Shown here: piece after piece, positions 1 through 6,875 of the stretch
Numbering within the stretch: position 1 is the first letter of the stretch
Layout of the letters: each line of letters begins with the position of its first letter
Source of the DNA: FEN-1191 sp036490715
GTDB lineage: Bacteria > Pseudomonadota > Gammaproteobacteria > Steroidobacterales > Steroidobacteraceae
Reading direction: 5' to 3'
Assembly (NCBI GenBank): GCA_036490715.1
Contig: DASXDL010000042.1
Location: 6,934 to 70,933, forward strand
Length of the DNA stretch: 64,000 nt
Made by a program: the position numbers and the translations under genes
The notes under the pieces: model-generated
The model's input: the letters and a program-made list of their open reading frames with translations, nothing else
Told to the model about the DNA's origin: nothing
The model's database searches: none

Positions 1-401
1 GTGGCTTTCGCTACGGCGAGGGCAGTCAGGAGGTCGGATCGATTCTGCTCGGACTCTATGATGCGGATGGATTGCTCGACCACGTTGGTTTCAGCTCGGG
101 AATTTCCGACCGCGAAAGGCCGGCGCTGACACGAAAGCTGGAAAAGCTGCGCGGCGGGCCAGGATTCACCGGCAAGGCACCCGGAGGGCCCAGCCGCTGG
201 TCCACTGAGCGCAGTAGCGAGTGGCAGGCGCTGAAGCCCAAGCTCGTCGCAGAAGTGCAGTACGACCAGGTGACCGGTCATCGCTTTCGCCACGGAACCC
301 GCTTCCTGCGCTGGCGGCCGGACAAGTCGCCACGCCAGTGCGACTTCAGTCAGCTGCAGCAGGAGGTCAGGCCACGCAAATTGCTGGCCGCCATTCGGTA
401 A
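1..401 (+). CDS. ATP-dependent DNA ligase, C-terminal part (5' truncated by window edge)
   Basis: The reading frame is open from the first bases (codons start at position 3) to a TAA stop at 399-401. It encodes about 132 residues, including RYGEGSQEVGSILLG, PGGPSRWSTERS and FRHGTRFLRWRPDK. This is the OB-fold half of stand-alone ATP-dependent DNA ligases of the LigC/LigD-ligase type, which seal nicks using ATP during repair. The adenylation domain with the catalytic lysine lies outside the window, so activity cannot be judged. Family assignment rests on the conserved C-terminal motifs only. Confidence 0.85.
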   Translation, partial: GFRYGEGSQEVGSILLGLYDADGLLDHVGFSSGISDRERPALTRKLEKLRGGPGFTGKAPGGPSRWSTERSSEWQALKPKLVAEVQYDQVTGHRFRHGTRFLRWRPDKSPRQCDFSQLQQEVRPRKLLAAIR

Positions 402-408
402 CGTCCGA

Positions 409-807
409 CTAGCGCCGGGCTTTGGACTGGTTCAGTGCCACGGCGGCGCGAATCAGCGCCTTGAGTGCGGCGGCGTTTACCTTCTCGCCCTCGTGAAAAT
501 CGATCGCACGCCTGACGTTCCCCTCCAGGCTGGAGTTGAACAGGCGCGAGGGATCCTTCAGAGCCGCGCCCTTAGCGAAGGTCATCTTGACCACGCTCTT
601 GTAGGTTTCGCCGGTGCAGATCAATCCGTCGTGCGACCACACTGGTACGCCGCGCCACTTCCATTCCTCGACCACCTCTAGATCGGCTTGCTTGACCAAG
701 GCGCGCAGCCGACTGAGCATCGGGCCGCGCCAGTCGTCCAGTTCCTCGATTCTCGCGTCGATCAGCCGAGAAGCGGATTTGTCCGTCTGCGGCCGCTTCG
801 TTTTCAT
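409..807 (-). CDS. DUF1801 domain protein (YdhG-like)
   Basis: This is a 132-residue protein starting at the ATG at 805-807, preceded by a GAGAGGGGG ribosome-binding sequence 4 nt upstream. Longer in-frame extensions upstream lack such a site and have shadow-like Arg/Ala composition. It contains EEWKWRGVPVW, KSVVKMTFAKGAAL and the C-terminal ALKALIRAAVALNQ segment typical of DUF1801/YdhG proteins. These are small soluble proteins with no firmly established function. It converges on the ligase gene with a gap of only 7 nt. It appears monocistronic. Confidence 0.8.
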   Translation of the reverse strand: MKTKRPQTDKSASRLIDARIEELDDWRGPMLSRLRALVKQADLEVVEEWKWRGVPVWSHDGLICTGETYKSVVKMTFAKGAALKDPSRLFNSSLEGNVRRAIDFHEGEKVNAAALKALIRAAVALNQSKARR

Positions 808-986
808 GTTGCCCCCTCTCGCCCACGCCGATAGTTGGAAAGCTCGTCTGCTGCAGCGCGCCGCCCTGCGGTACATGATCGCAGCAGTCCGCGCTCGCTG
901 TGAAGTCGTGCGTTTTTCTCGGCGCCGCTCTGACGTATCATGCGCCGCAATTCCAACCCGGTCTCCAGAGGTCATCGATCGGCTCG

Positions 987-3281
987 ATGAAACGACTGCT
1001 GCTGTCCTGCGCGCTGCTGTTGCTGTCGCGCTTCGCACCCGCCGCGGACGAACTGCTGCCGCGTCCGCCCGAACTCGAGCCGGACGTGCAGTTCTGGATC
1101 CGGGTCTATTCACAGGTGTCGACCAATGAAGGGTTGATCCACGACCAACACAATCTGTCGGTCGTCTACGAGAAGCTGCACTTCGATGCCGATACACCCG
1201 CCTCCGAGCGGGCGCGAAAGGTGGACTCCGAGCGCGACCGAATCGCCGATATCCTGCATCGGCTGGCGCGCGGCACTGAGCCGCGCGATGACGAGGAGCG
1301 ACGCATCCGTCAGCTCTGGGGCGAGGGCGCCACACCGGCCCAGCTTGAAACCGCGGCATCGGACCTGCGCTTCCAGCTCGGGCAGTCGGATCGCTTCCGC
1401 GCCGGACTGATACGCTCGGGCGCCTGGGAGACGCACATCGCCGAGGTGCTGGCCAATCTCGGCCTGCCGCCGCAGATCGCGGCCTTGCCCCACGTGGAAT
1501 CCTCGTTCGACCCGGCCGCCTATTCCAAGGTAGGCGCCGCGGGTCTGTGGCAGTTCATGCGCTCGACCGGGCGCCGTTTCCTGCGCATCAACCCGGCGGT
1601 GGACGAGCGATTGGATCCGTACCGCGAGACCGAAGCGGCGGCGCAGCTGCTGGAATACAACTATCGACTACTGGGCACCTGGCCGCTGGCGATCACCGCT
1701 TATAACCACGGTGCGGAGGGTGTACGTCGCGCCCGCGAACTGCTCGGCACCGACGACATCGTGCGCATCGTGCGTGACTATCACAGTCCGACCTTCGGCT
1801 TCGCCTCGCGCAACTTCTACGTGTCGTTTCTTGCCGCGCTAACCATCGCCGAGAATCCCGAAAAGTACTTCAGCGGCGTGACACGCGCTTCCGAGGGCGG
1901 TTTTCTCGAGCTCAAGATGCCCTCGACCGCCAGCATCGCCACGCTGATGCACACTATCGGGGTCGATCGCGACACCCTGCGACGGCTCAACCCGGCGCTG
2001 CGTCCGTCGGTGTGGAACGGACAGCGGGTCGTGCCGAGCGGCTACGTGCTGCGTTTGCCCGCGGGCGGCAACACCCAGTGGACCGCCGAGTTGCTGGCGC
2101 AGCGCCTGGAGACAGCTCATCCGGTGCTGGTGGCCCAGGCCAACGCCGCGCCGACCGCCGGACGCGGTGTCCGCGCAGCTGCCGCAAGCGCGCCGACGAC
2201 CGGTGCCGGCGCAGCCACCGGTGCCGCGCCGGCCGAGGCGGCCGCAGCATCGACCGCCGCGGCTACTGCCGCGACGGCAAGCAGTGCGCCGGTCACCGTC
2301 GCGGCCGCAACCTCAACGCCCACCACTGTCGCAGCGCCTGCGCCGCCGGCCAGCGTGGCCGCGGTCAGCCCTGGCCGGCCGGCCGTTCCCGCGAGTGCAG
2401 CCAGCATCGTTGCGCACGCCGAGCCCGCCCCGGGTGCCGCCGCCACGGCCGCCGTGGTGGCCGTTCCGGCCACCGGCGTGGTCGCGCCGCTGTTGCCGGA
2501 GAACTCGCAGTACTACGTGGTCCAGGCCGGCGACAACACCACCGATATCGCCGCGCGCACCGCTGTGCCGGTCAACAAGCTGATGGCATTGAACGCGATG
2601 AACGATCCGGACGATATCTATGAAGGTGAGCGTCTGCGGCTGGTGCCGGCGGCCGCCGAGCCGGAGACGCAGACCACGCAGGCGACTCTGGCTGCGGCTC
2701 AGAGTGCGGTGCAGGAGCGTCAGGAGGAGGATGTCGCGGTCGCCGCCGCCAAGCGCCAGGCCGCGACCACCGAGCCGGTGTCCGAGGCCCAGGCGCAGGC
2801 CGAAGGTCCGCAGCTGCTGCCAGGCGCCAGCGGCCCTGAGTCGGCCGATCCGGAGGACTACTCAGTCTCAGCCGAAGGCACGATCCGGGTCGTGGCCGCC
2901 GAAACTCTCGGGCACTACGCCGACTGGCTCGACATCAGCGCCGCCCGGCTGCGCGCTCTGAATCATCTGCGTGGACGCACACCGGTGAGGATGGGACGAC
3001 GATTGAAGCTTGATTTCGTCAAGGTGTCGCACGAGCAGTTCGAGCAGCGCCGGCGCGACTACCACGAGCGGCTGCAGGCGGCCTATTTCGCCTCGCACCG
3101 CATCGCCGGCACCGAGGTCTATATCGCCCGGCGCGGCGATTCGCTGTGGAGCATCACGCAGAAGTCGCTGAAGGTGCCGGTGTGGTTGCTGCAGCAATAC
3201 AACCCCGATCTGGACTTCGGCGATCTGCGCCCCGGCACGCAGATTTCCCTGCCTAAAGTGGAGGATGTGGCGACCCTGTGA
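987..3281 (+). CDS. mltD: MltD-like membrane-bound lytic murein transglycosylase with LysM repeats
   Basis: The product (764 residues from ATG 987) cleaves the glycan strands of peptidoglycan non-hydrolytically. The start at 987 gives a signal peptide (MKRLLLSCALLLLSRF...ADE); the upstream in-frame ATG at 900 would bury it behind 29 non-hydrophobic residues. The SLT domain contains the catalytic Glu171 in HVESSFDP, followed by AAGLWQFM and AITAYNHG. LysM-like units follow at about 310-355 and 505-555, a divergent one near 635-680, and a clear one (RRGDSLWSI) near 715-760. They are separated by long Ala/Pro/Thr-rich linkers (about 380-500). No lipobox is evident. Its stop overlaps a GTG of the next gene. 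Confidence 0.93.
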   Translation: MKRLLLSCALLLLSRFAPAADELLPRPPELEPDVQFWIRVYSQVSTNEGLIHDQHNLSVVYEKLHFDADTPASERARKVDSERDRIADILHRLARGTEPRDDEERRIRQLWGEGATPAQLETAASDLRFQLGQSDRFRAGLIRSGAWETHIAEVLANLGLPPQIAALPHVESSFDPAAYSKVGAAGLWQFMRSTGRRFLRINPAVDERLDPYRETEAAAQLLEYNYRLLGTWPLAITAYNHGAEGVRRARELLGTDDIVRIVRDYHSPTFGFASRNFYVSFLAALTIAENPEKYFSGVTRASEGGFLELKMPSTASIATLMHTIGVDRDTLRRLNPALRPSVWNGQRVVPSGYVLRLPAGGNTQWTAELLAQRLETAHPVLVAQANAAPTAGRGVRAAAASAPTTGAGAATGAAPAEAAAASTAAATAATASSAPVTVAAATSTPTTVAAPAPPASVAAVSPGRPAVPASAASIVAHAEPAPGAAATAAVVAVPATGVVAPLLPENSQYYVVQAGDNTTDIAARTAVPVNKLMALNAMNDPDDIYEGERLRLVPAAAEPETQTTQATLAAAQSAVQERQEEDVAVAAAKRQAATTEPVSEAQAQAEGPQLLPGASGPESADPEDYSVSAEGTIRVVAAETLGHYADWLDISAARLRALNHLRGRTPVRMGRRLKLDFVKVSHEQFEQRRRDYHERLQAAYFASHRIAGTEVYIARRGDSLWSITQKSLKVPVWLLQQYNPDLDFGDLRPGTQISLPKVEDVATL

Positions 3282-3328
3282 ACCCTGCACGCTCGCGGTG
3301 TAAATGCGCCGTGCCTATAATTTGCGCA

Positions 3329-3958
3329 ATGCGGGTATCGCTGTCGATAACAATTCCATTGCTGCTGGCTGCGGGCGTAGCCTTGGGCGATGGTGCCGGA
3401 ACGATCGGAACGGAGACCGTGGGCGCGGACAGCGTCGGCGTCGCCACCGTCGCTGGCGTCATGCCCACCCCGGCGGCTGCCAACATCACCGTCGCGCCGG
3501 CGCCGCTGCCCACCAATGTGTCGGCCAGCGTGCCGATCGCCGATGAGGTCGTGGTGCGCAAGTCACAGCGGCGACTCTATTTGATGCGCCACGGCGAGGT
3601 CCTGCGCAGCTATCGCGTGGCACTTGGACTTCAGCCCGATGGCCCCAAGGAACGTGCCGGCGACTTCCGTACGCCTGAGGGCCGCTACCTGTTGACGCGC
3701 CGTAATTCGCACAGTGACTATTTCCTGTCCATCCAGGTGTCCTACCCCAACGCCGAGGACCTGCGTCGCGCCCATCGCGATCACGTCAATCCCGGCGGCT
3801 CCATCATGGTTCACGGCCTGCCGAACAATCAGCGCCATGCGCCTGATTACTATGCGGCGGCTGACTGGACTGACGGCTGCATCGCCATGTCCAATGCCGA
3901 TATGGTGGAACTGTGGCTAATGGTCCAGGACAACACTCCGATCGAAATCCTGCCGTGA
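3329..3958 (+). CDS. L,D-transpeptidase (YkuD domain)
   Basis: This is a 209-residue periplasmic enzyme that would form 3-3 cross-links in peptidoglycan or attach proteins to it. An N-terminal hydrophobic signal (about residues 1-20) leads into a YkuD domain beginning near DEVVVRKSQRRLYLM. The catalytic region has His162 in MVHGLPNN and Cys184 in TDGCIAMSN, the HG...DGCI signature. The start was placed at ATG 3329 because it gives a normal signal peptide. An alternative GTG at 3278 would overlap the mltD stop (GTGA) and add 17 residues. A TATAAT sits 8 nt upstream of the ATG. It acts in the same compartment as the preceding transglycosylase. Confidence 0.9.
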   Translation: MRVSLSITIPLLLAAGVALGDGAGTIGTETVGADSVGVATVAGVMPTPAAANITVAPAPLPTNVSASVPIADEVVVRKSQRRLYLMRHGEVLRSYRVALGLQPDGPKERAGDFRTPEGRYLLTRRNSHSDYFLSIQVSYPNAEDLRRAHRDHVNPGGSIMVHGLPNNQRHAPDYYAAADWTDGCIAMSNADMVELWLMVQDNTPIEILP

Positions 3959-5406
3959 CCGCGGTCACTTCCGTTCCCCAGGGTGCGGCCGGCGCCAAGG
4001 CCAGCGGCCCCGCACGCGCAATCGATACCAGCATCGTTATCGAGGAACCGGTCGACGCGCGGGTCGGCCCGCGCGGCAGTCTCGAGATCCTGTCGCAGGC
4101 GGAAATCGACAAGCTGCTGGATACCAGCAACACCGGACTGTACGCGCTGTTTCGCAACTGCGCGCTGGCGGTGCTCAACTCCGGCAGCGAGAGCGATAAC
4201 GCCAAGGAGATCTTCGAGTACTACCGCGAATTCAACGTGCAGATCCTGCGGCATGCCTGGGGCATCAAGCTCGAGATCACCAATGCGCCAGCCGCGGCGT
4301 TCGTCGACGGCGAGATGATTCACGGCATCAAGGAGCATCTGTTCGCGGTACTGCGCGACATCATCTATACCGCGACCGAAATCATCAGTGCCGGTCGGCT
4401 CGACAGCCAGGACACGGCCTCGATTACCAACGCGGTGTTCCACATACTGCGCAACGCGCGCGTGCTCGACGTCAAGACACGCCCGAACATGGTGGTGTGC
4501 TGGGGCGGACACTCGATCGGCCACGAGGAATACAACTACGCCAAGCGCGTCGGCTACGAGTTCGGGCTGCGCGGCCTGGATGTGTGTACCGGTTGCGGCC
4601 CCGGAGCGATGAAGGCGCCGATGAAAGGCGCCGGGGTCGGCCACGCCAAGCAGCGCATCAGCAACGGCCGATTCCTCGGCATCACCGAGCCGGGCATCAT
4701 CGCCGCCGAGCCGCCCAACGCGATCGTCAACCACCTGGTCATCATGCCGGACATCGAAAAGCGCCTCGAGGCGTTCCTGCGCGTCGGTCATGGCATCGTC
4801 GTGTTCCCGGGTGGTGTGGGCACGGCCGAAGAGATCCTGTATCTGCTCGGGGTATTGCTCGATCCGGACAACGCCGAGCAGCCGCTGCCGGTCGTGTTGA
4901 CCGGACCGCGCGCCAGCGCAGCCTATTTCGAGAAGATTGCACAGTTCATCGAAGCCACCCTGGGCGGCCAGGCGCTGACGCGCCTCAAGCTCATCATCGA
5001 TGATGCGCCAGGGGTGGCGCGCTATCTGGTCCAGGGCATCGACCAGGTGCGCTCATTCCGCCGGCGCCAGAACGATTCCTATAACTTCAACTGGCTGTTG
5101 CGTGTGCCGTACGAGCTGCAGCAGCCGTTCCAGGTCACCCACGCCTCGATGCGCGCGCTGCAGCTGCAGCGTGCGCAGCCGGTGCATCGACTGGCGGCCA
5201 ATCTGCGCCGGGCGTTCTCCGGCATCGTCACCGGCAACGTCAAGGAGAACGGCGTTGCGGCGATCGAGCGGCTCGGTCCCTACGAGCTCGCCGGCGACGC
5301 CACGATCATGCGCTTGCTGGATGAGCTGCTGGCCGGATTCGTCGCCCAGGGCCGAATGAAACTGCCCGGCAGCGCCTATCGGCCCTGTTACCGCCTGGTC
5401 GCGTAA
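3955..5406 (+). CDS. ppnN: Pyrimidine/purine nucleotide 5'-monophosphate nucleosidase PpnN
   Basis: PpnN (YgdH) hydrolyses nucleoside monophosphates to base plus ribose 5-phosphate and in E. coli is stimulated by (p)ppGpp. The 483-residue product matches the whole E. coli protein in outline: LAVLNSGSESDNAKEI, then the LOG-family core with CTGCGPGAMKAPMKGA, IIAAEPPN and MPDIEKRLEAFLRVGHGIVVFPGGVGT split over residues of about 215-300, then a C-terminal FSGIVTGNVKE...RMKLPGSAY region. GTG 3955 is chosen because it overlaps the upstream stop as GTGA, indicating translational coupling; an upstream ATG at 3913 is also in frame. Loss of the LOG motif is not seen. Confidence 0.93.
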   Translation: MTAVTSVPQGAAGAKASGPARAIDTSIVIEEPVDARVGPRGSLEILSQAEIDKLLDTSNTGLYALFRNCALAVLNSGSESDNAKEIFEYYREFNVQILRHAWGIKLEITNAPAAAFVDGEMIHGIKEHLFAVLRDIIYTATEIISAGRLDSQDTASITNAVFHILRNARVLDVKTRPNMVVCWGGHSIGHEEYNYAKRVGYEFGLRGLDVCTGCGPGAMKAPMKGAGVGHAKQRISNGRFLGITEPGIIAAEPPNAIVNHLVIMPDIEKRLEAFLRVGHGIVVFPGGVGTAEEILYLLGVLLDPDNAEQPLPVVLTGPRASAAYFEKIAQFIEATLGGQALTRLKLIIDDAPGVARYLVQGIDQVRSFRRRQNDSYNFNWLLRVPYELQQPFQVTHASMRALQLQRAQPVHRLAANLRRAFSGIVTGNVKENGVAAIERLGPYELAGDATIMRLLDELLAGFVAQGRMKLPGSAYRPCYRLVA

Positions 5407-5628
5407 CGAGCCGACATCGCACTCGCGGTCGATGAGCGCGCGATTACGCGCGACCGTTTGCGACCACAAGTGACCAGATCTGTCGAGCGCATTTAACCCT
5501 TGTATTTACGCTGTTGGCACCGCCGCGAGAGTGCGAGCTGCGCAGGCGCTCGTTCAAGTTCGATGTGATCCAGTTCCTGTCGAGTGCGAGCCCGGGGACC
5601 TAGTCTGTTTCCATAAGGAGGGCCCCCG

Positions 5629-5850
5629 ATGAGCAAACAAGATTCCAAGATTGAGCACGCCGAAGAGGCAGCGGCGCGCCGGCCGACGTCGCAGAGCGGT
5701 GCCGAAGCCTATGCACGCTGGCTCGAGCACATGCAGCGTACCCGCACGCGTCACGCCGCTATCACGCGCAACCTTTACACCTGGTCGAACTACAAGAGCT
5801 GGGCGGACAAGGTGCGCCACGACTGGCTGGCCGAGGACGCCAAGAGCTAG
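5629..5850 (+). CDS. Small charged hypothetical protein (73 aa)
   Basis: This 73-residue ORF is preceded by a strong ribosome-binding site (AAGGAGG, 8 nt before ATG 5629), so it is very likely translated. The protein is hydrophilic and charged, with an Ala/Glu/Arg-rich N-terminus and a C-terminal segment rich in aromatic residues (NLYTWSNYKSWADKVRHDW). It has no signal peptide or membrane segment. A weak TAGTCT -10-like hexamer lies about 30 nt before the ATG. I do not recognise the family. The neighbours are ppnN (222 nt upstream) and a convergent parA-like gene 23 nt downstream. Confidence 0.7.
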   Translation: MSKQDSKIEHAEEAAARRPTSQSGAEAYARWLEHMQRTRTRHAAITRNLYTWSNYKSWADKVRHDWLAEDAKS

Positions 5851-5873
5851 CGTGACCGGGCTGGTTGCCGGCG

Positions 5874-6569
5874 CTAACCGAGGCTAGCCGAGGGCGCGCG
5901 GTCGCTCGCGGCGGCGCGCCGCGACGGCAGCTCCAGCCACTCGAGCAGCGGCTCCCAGGCCGCCAGGTCTTCGGCCACCTGGTACGGCTTCATTTCCTGC
6001 AGGCCGAGGCCGAGTTCTGCAGCGCGCACGTAGTTCTGCGAGTCGCGCAACGTGGCCACGATCGGAATTCCGAGCGTCGCCAGAAATTTGGCCAACGACT
6101 GATAAATCACGGTATTGCGGCGCACCCGATTGGCGATGATGCCGAGGCGGTTGTCGTTCCGATGCACCTTCGCCACCAGCAGCAGGTTCTGAACGCAGCG
6201 CGAGCAGGCGTGGATATCGATATCCGAGGGCAGCACCGGCACCAGAATCTTGTCGGCGGTCCGAGTGACCTCCGGCATTTCCTGGGCCTCGATCGCCGCC
6301 GGCGTGTCCACGATCACGCGGCCGGTGCCCTCGGGGATGTGCAGCTGAAATGAACGTGTCACACGCGCGTCACGTTCGTAAGCCGCAATCAAGCGAATAC
6401 GCGCCTGCGTCGACTGGCGCTTGTTGACCCAATGCGCCGCTGAGGCCTGCGGATCGAAATCCATCAATACCGGACGCTGGCCACTCAAGGCGAAGTGACT
6501 GGCAAGATTGATGGCGATAGTTGTCTTGCCAGATCCGCCCTTCGGATTCAGCACGACGATACGCTGCAT
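5874..6569 (-). CDS. ParA/MinD-type ATPase (orphan ParA family protein)
   Basis: This is a 231-residue deviant Walker A ATPase. NPKGGSGKTT sits at about residues 7-16, a VLMDFDPQASAAHW switch-I/DxD-like region follows, and a VIVDTPAAI segment matches Walker B. ParA proteins dimerise on ATP and bind DNA or membranes to position chromosomes, plasmids or protein complexes. No parB gene or parS-like cluster is adjacent, so a chromosome-partition role is not supported; cargo positioning is possible. Start at ATG 6569 is chosen because AGAGAG precedes it; ATG 6584 adds only five residues. It reads toward the 73-aa gene. Confidence 0.85.
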   Translation of the reverse strand: MQRIVVLNPKGGSGKTTIAINLASHFALSGQRPVLMDFDPQASAAHWVNKRQSTQARIRLIAAYERDARVTRSFQLHIPEGTGRVIVDTPAAIEAQEMPEVTRTADKILVPVLPSDIDIHACSRCVQNLLLVAKVHRNDNRLGIIANRVRRNTVIYQSLAKFLATLGIPIVATLRDSQNYVRAAELGLGLQEMKPYQVAEDLAAWEPLLEWLELPSRRAAASDRAPSASLG

Positions 6570-6708
6570 GGAACTCTCTGGCATCGCCCGAAGATTATGT
6601 CGTTTTCGCAATTTACGCACAGCGGCGCTGGGCCGCAAGCCGCGCCGCGGCTCGCGTGCCCTGTGAGTTGCAACACGGCGCCTCGCCGGCGAACCCTCTA
6701 GCATCACA

Positions 6709-6728
6709 CCCACTGTAAAAGCAGTGGG
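6709..6728 (+). promoter_or_regulatory. Perfect 7-bp inverted repeat overlapping a ribosome-binding site
   Basis: CCCACTG (6709-6715) and CAGTGGG (6722-6728) form a perfect 7-bp stem with a 6-nt loop (TAAAAG). The 3' arm shares the GGG of the GGGAG Shine-Dalgarno-like sequence (6726-6730) that precedes the micro-ORF at 6736. Folding could therefore mask its initiation region. No T-run follows, so it is not a standard terminator. It could also be an operator for a dimeric regulator. Confidence 0.4.
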
Positions 6729-6735
6729 AGCGGCA

Positions 6736-6819
6736 GTGGAAGTATTCCTTCAGCTGTGGGACGAAATGGACGACTGGCTGCACGCCGCCCGGCATCTGCT
6801 CGGACGCCCGATGGCTTGA
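6736..6819 (+). CDS. Possible 27-aa micro-ORF upstream of htpG
   Basis: A GTG-initiated ORF of 27 codons plus TGA has a GGGAG sequence 5 nt upstream. The peptide begins VEVFLQLWDEMDDWL and ends in an Arg/His-containing helix-like segment; its heptad-like spacing of Leu, Trp and Phe with Asp and Glu suggests an amphipathic helix. Its stop codon lies inside the -35 element of the htpG heat-shock promoter. I do not recognise the peptide. Translation is inferred from the ribosome-binding site and composition only. Confidence 0.35.
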   Translation: MEVFLQLWDEMDDWLHAARHLLGRPMA

Positions 6820-6843
6820 AACCTTAGGCGCCAGGCCCTATAT
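6815..6843 (+). promoter_or_regulatory. Sigma-32 (RpoH) heat-shock promoter of htpG
   Basis: CTTGAAA (6815-6821) is followed after 14 nt by CCCTATAT (6836-6843). This agrees closely with the RpoH consensus (CTTGAA, 13-14 nt, CCCCATNT). The predicted start of transcription is near 6850, giving a leader of about 25 nt before the htpG ATG at 6876. The gene is a classical heat-shock regulon member, which supports the call. Confidence 0.85.
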
Positions 6844-6875
6844 CTTCCGCTTTCCAGGCGGAAACGGTGGGGCCG

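Noticed and set aside
900..986. Longer MltD start at ATG 900
   Set aside because: It would place 29 residues in front of an otherwise normal signal peptide.
5428..5455. GCGCG/CGCGC inverted repeat after ppnN
   Set aside because: The stem is short, without a T-run, and such repeats occur by chance in this GC-rich sequence.
5874..6569. Chromosome partition locus (parA with parB/parS)
   Set aside because: No parB gene or parS-like palindrome was found near the ParA-type gene, so only an orphan ParA is reported.
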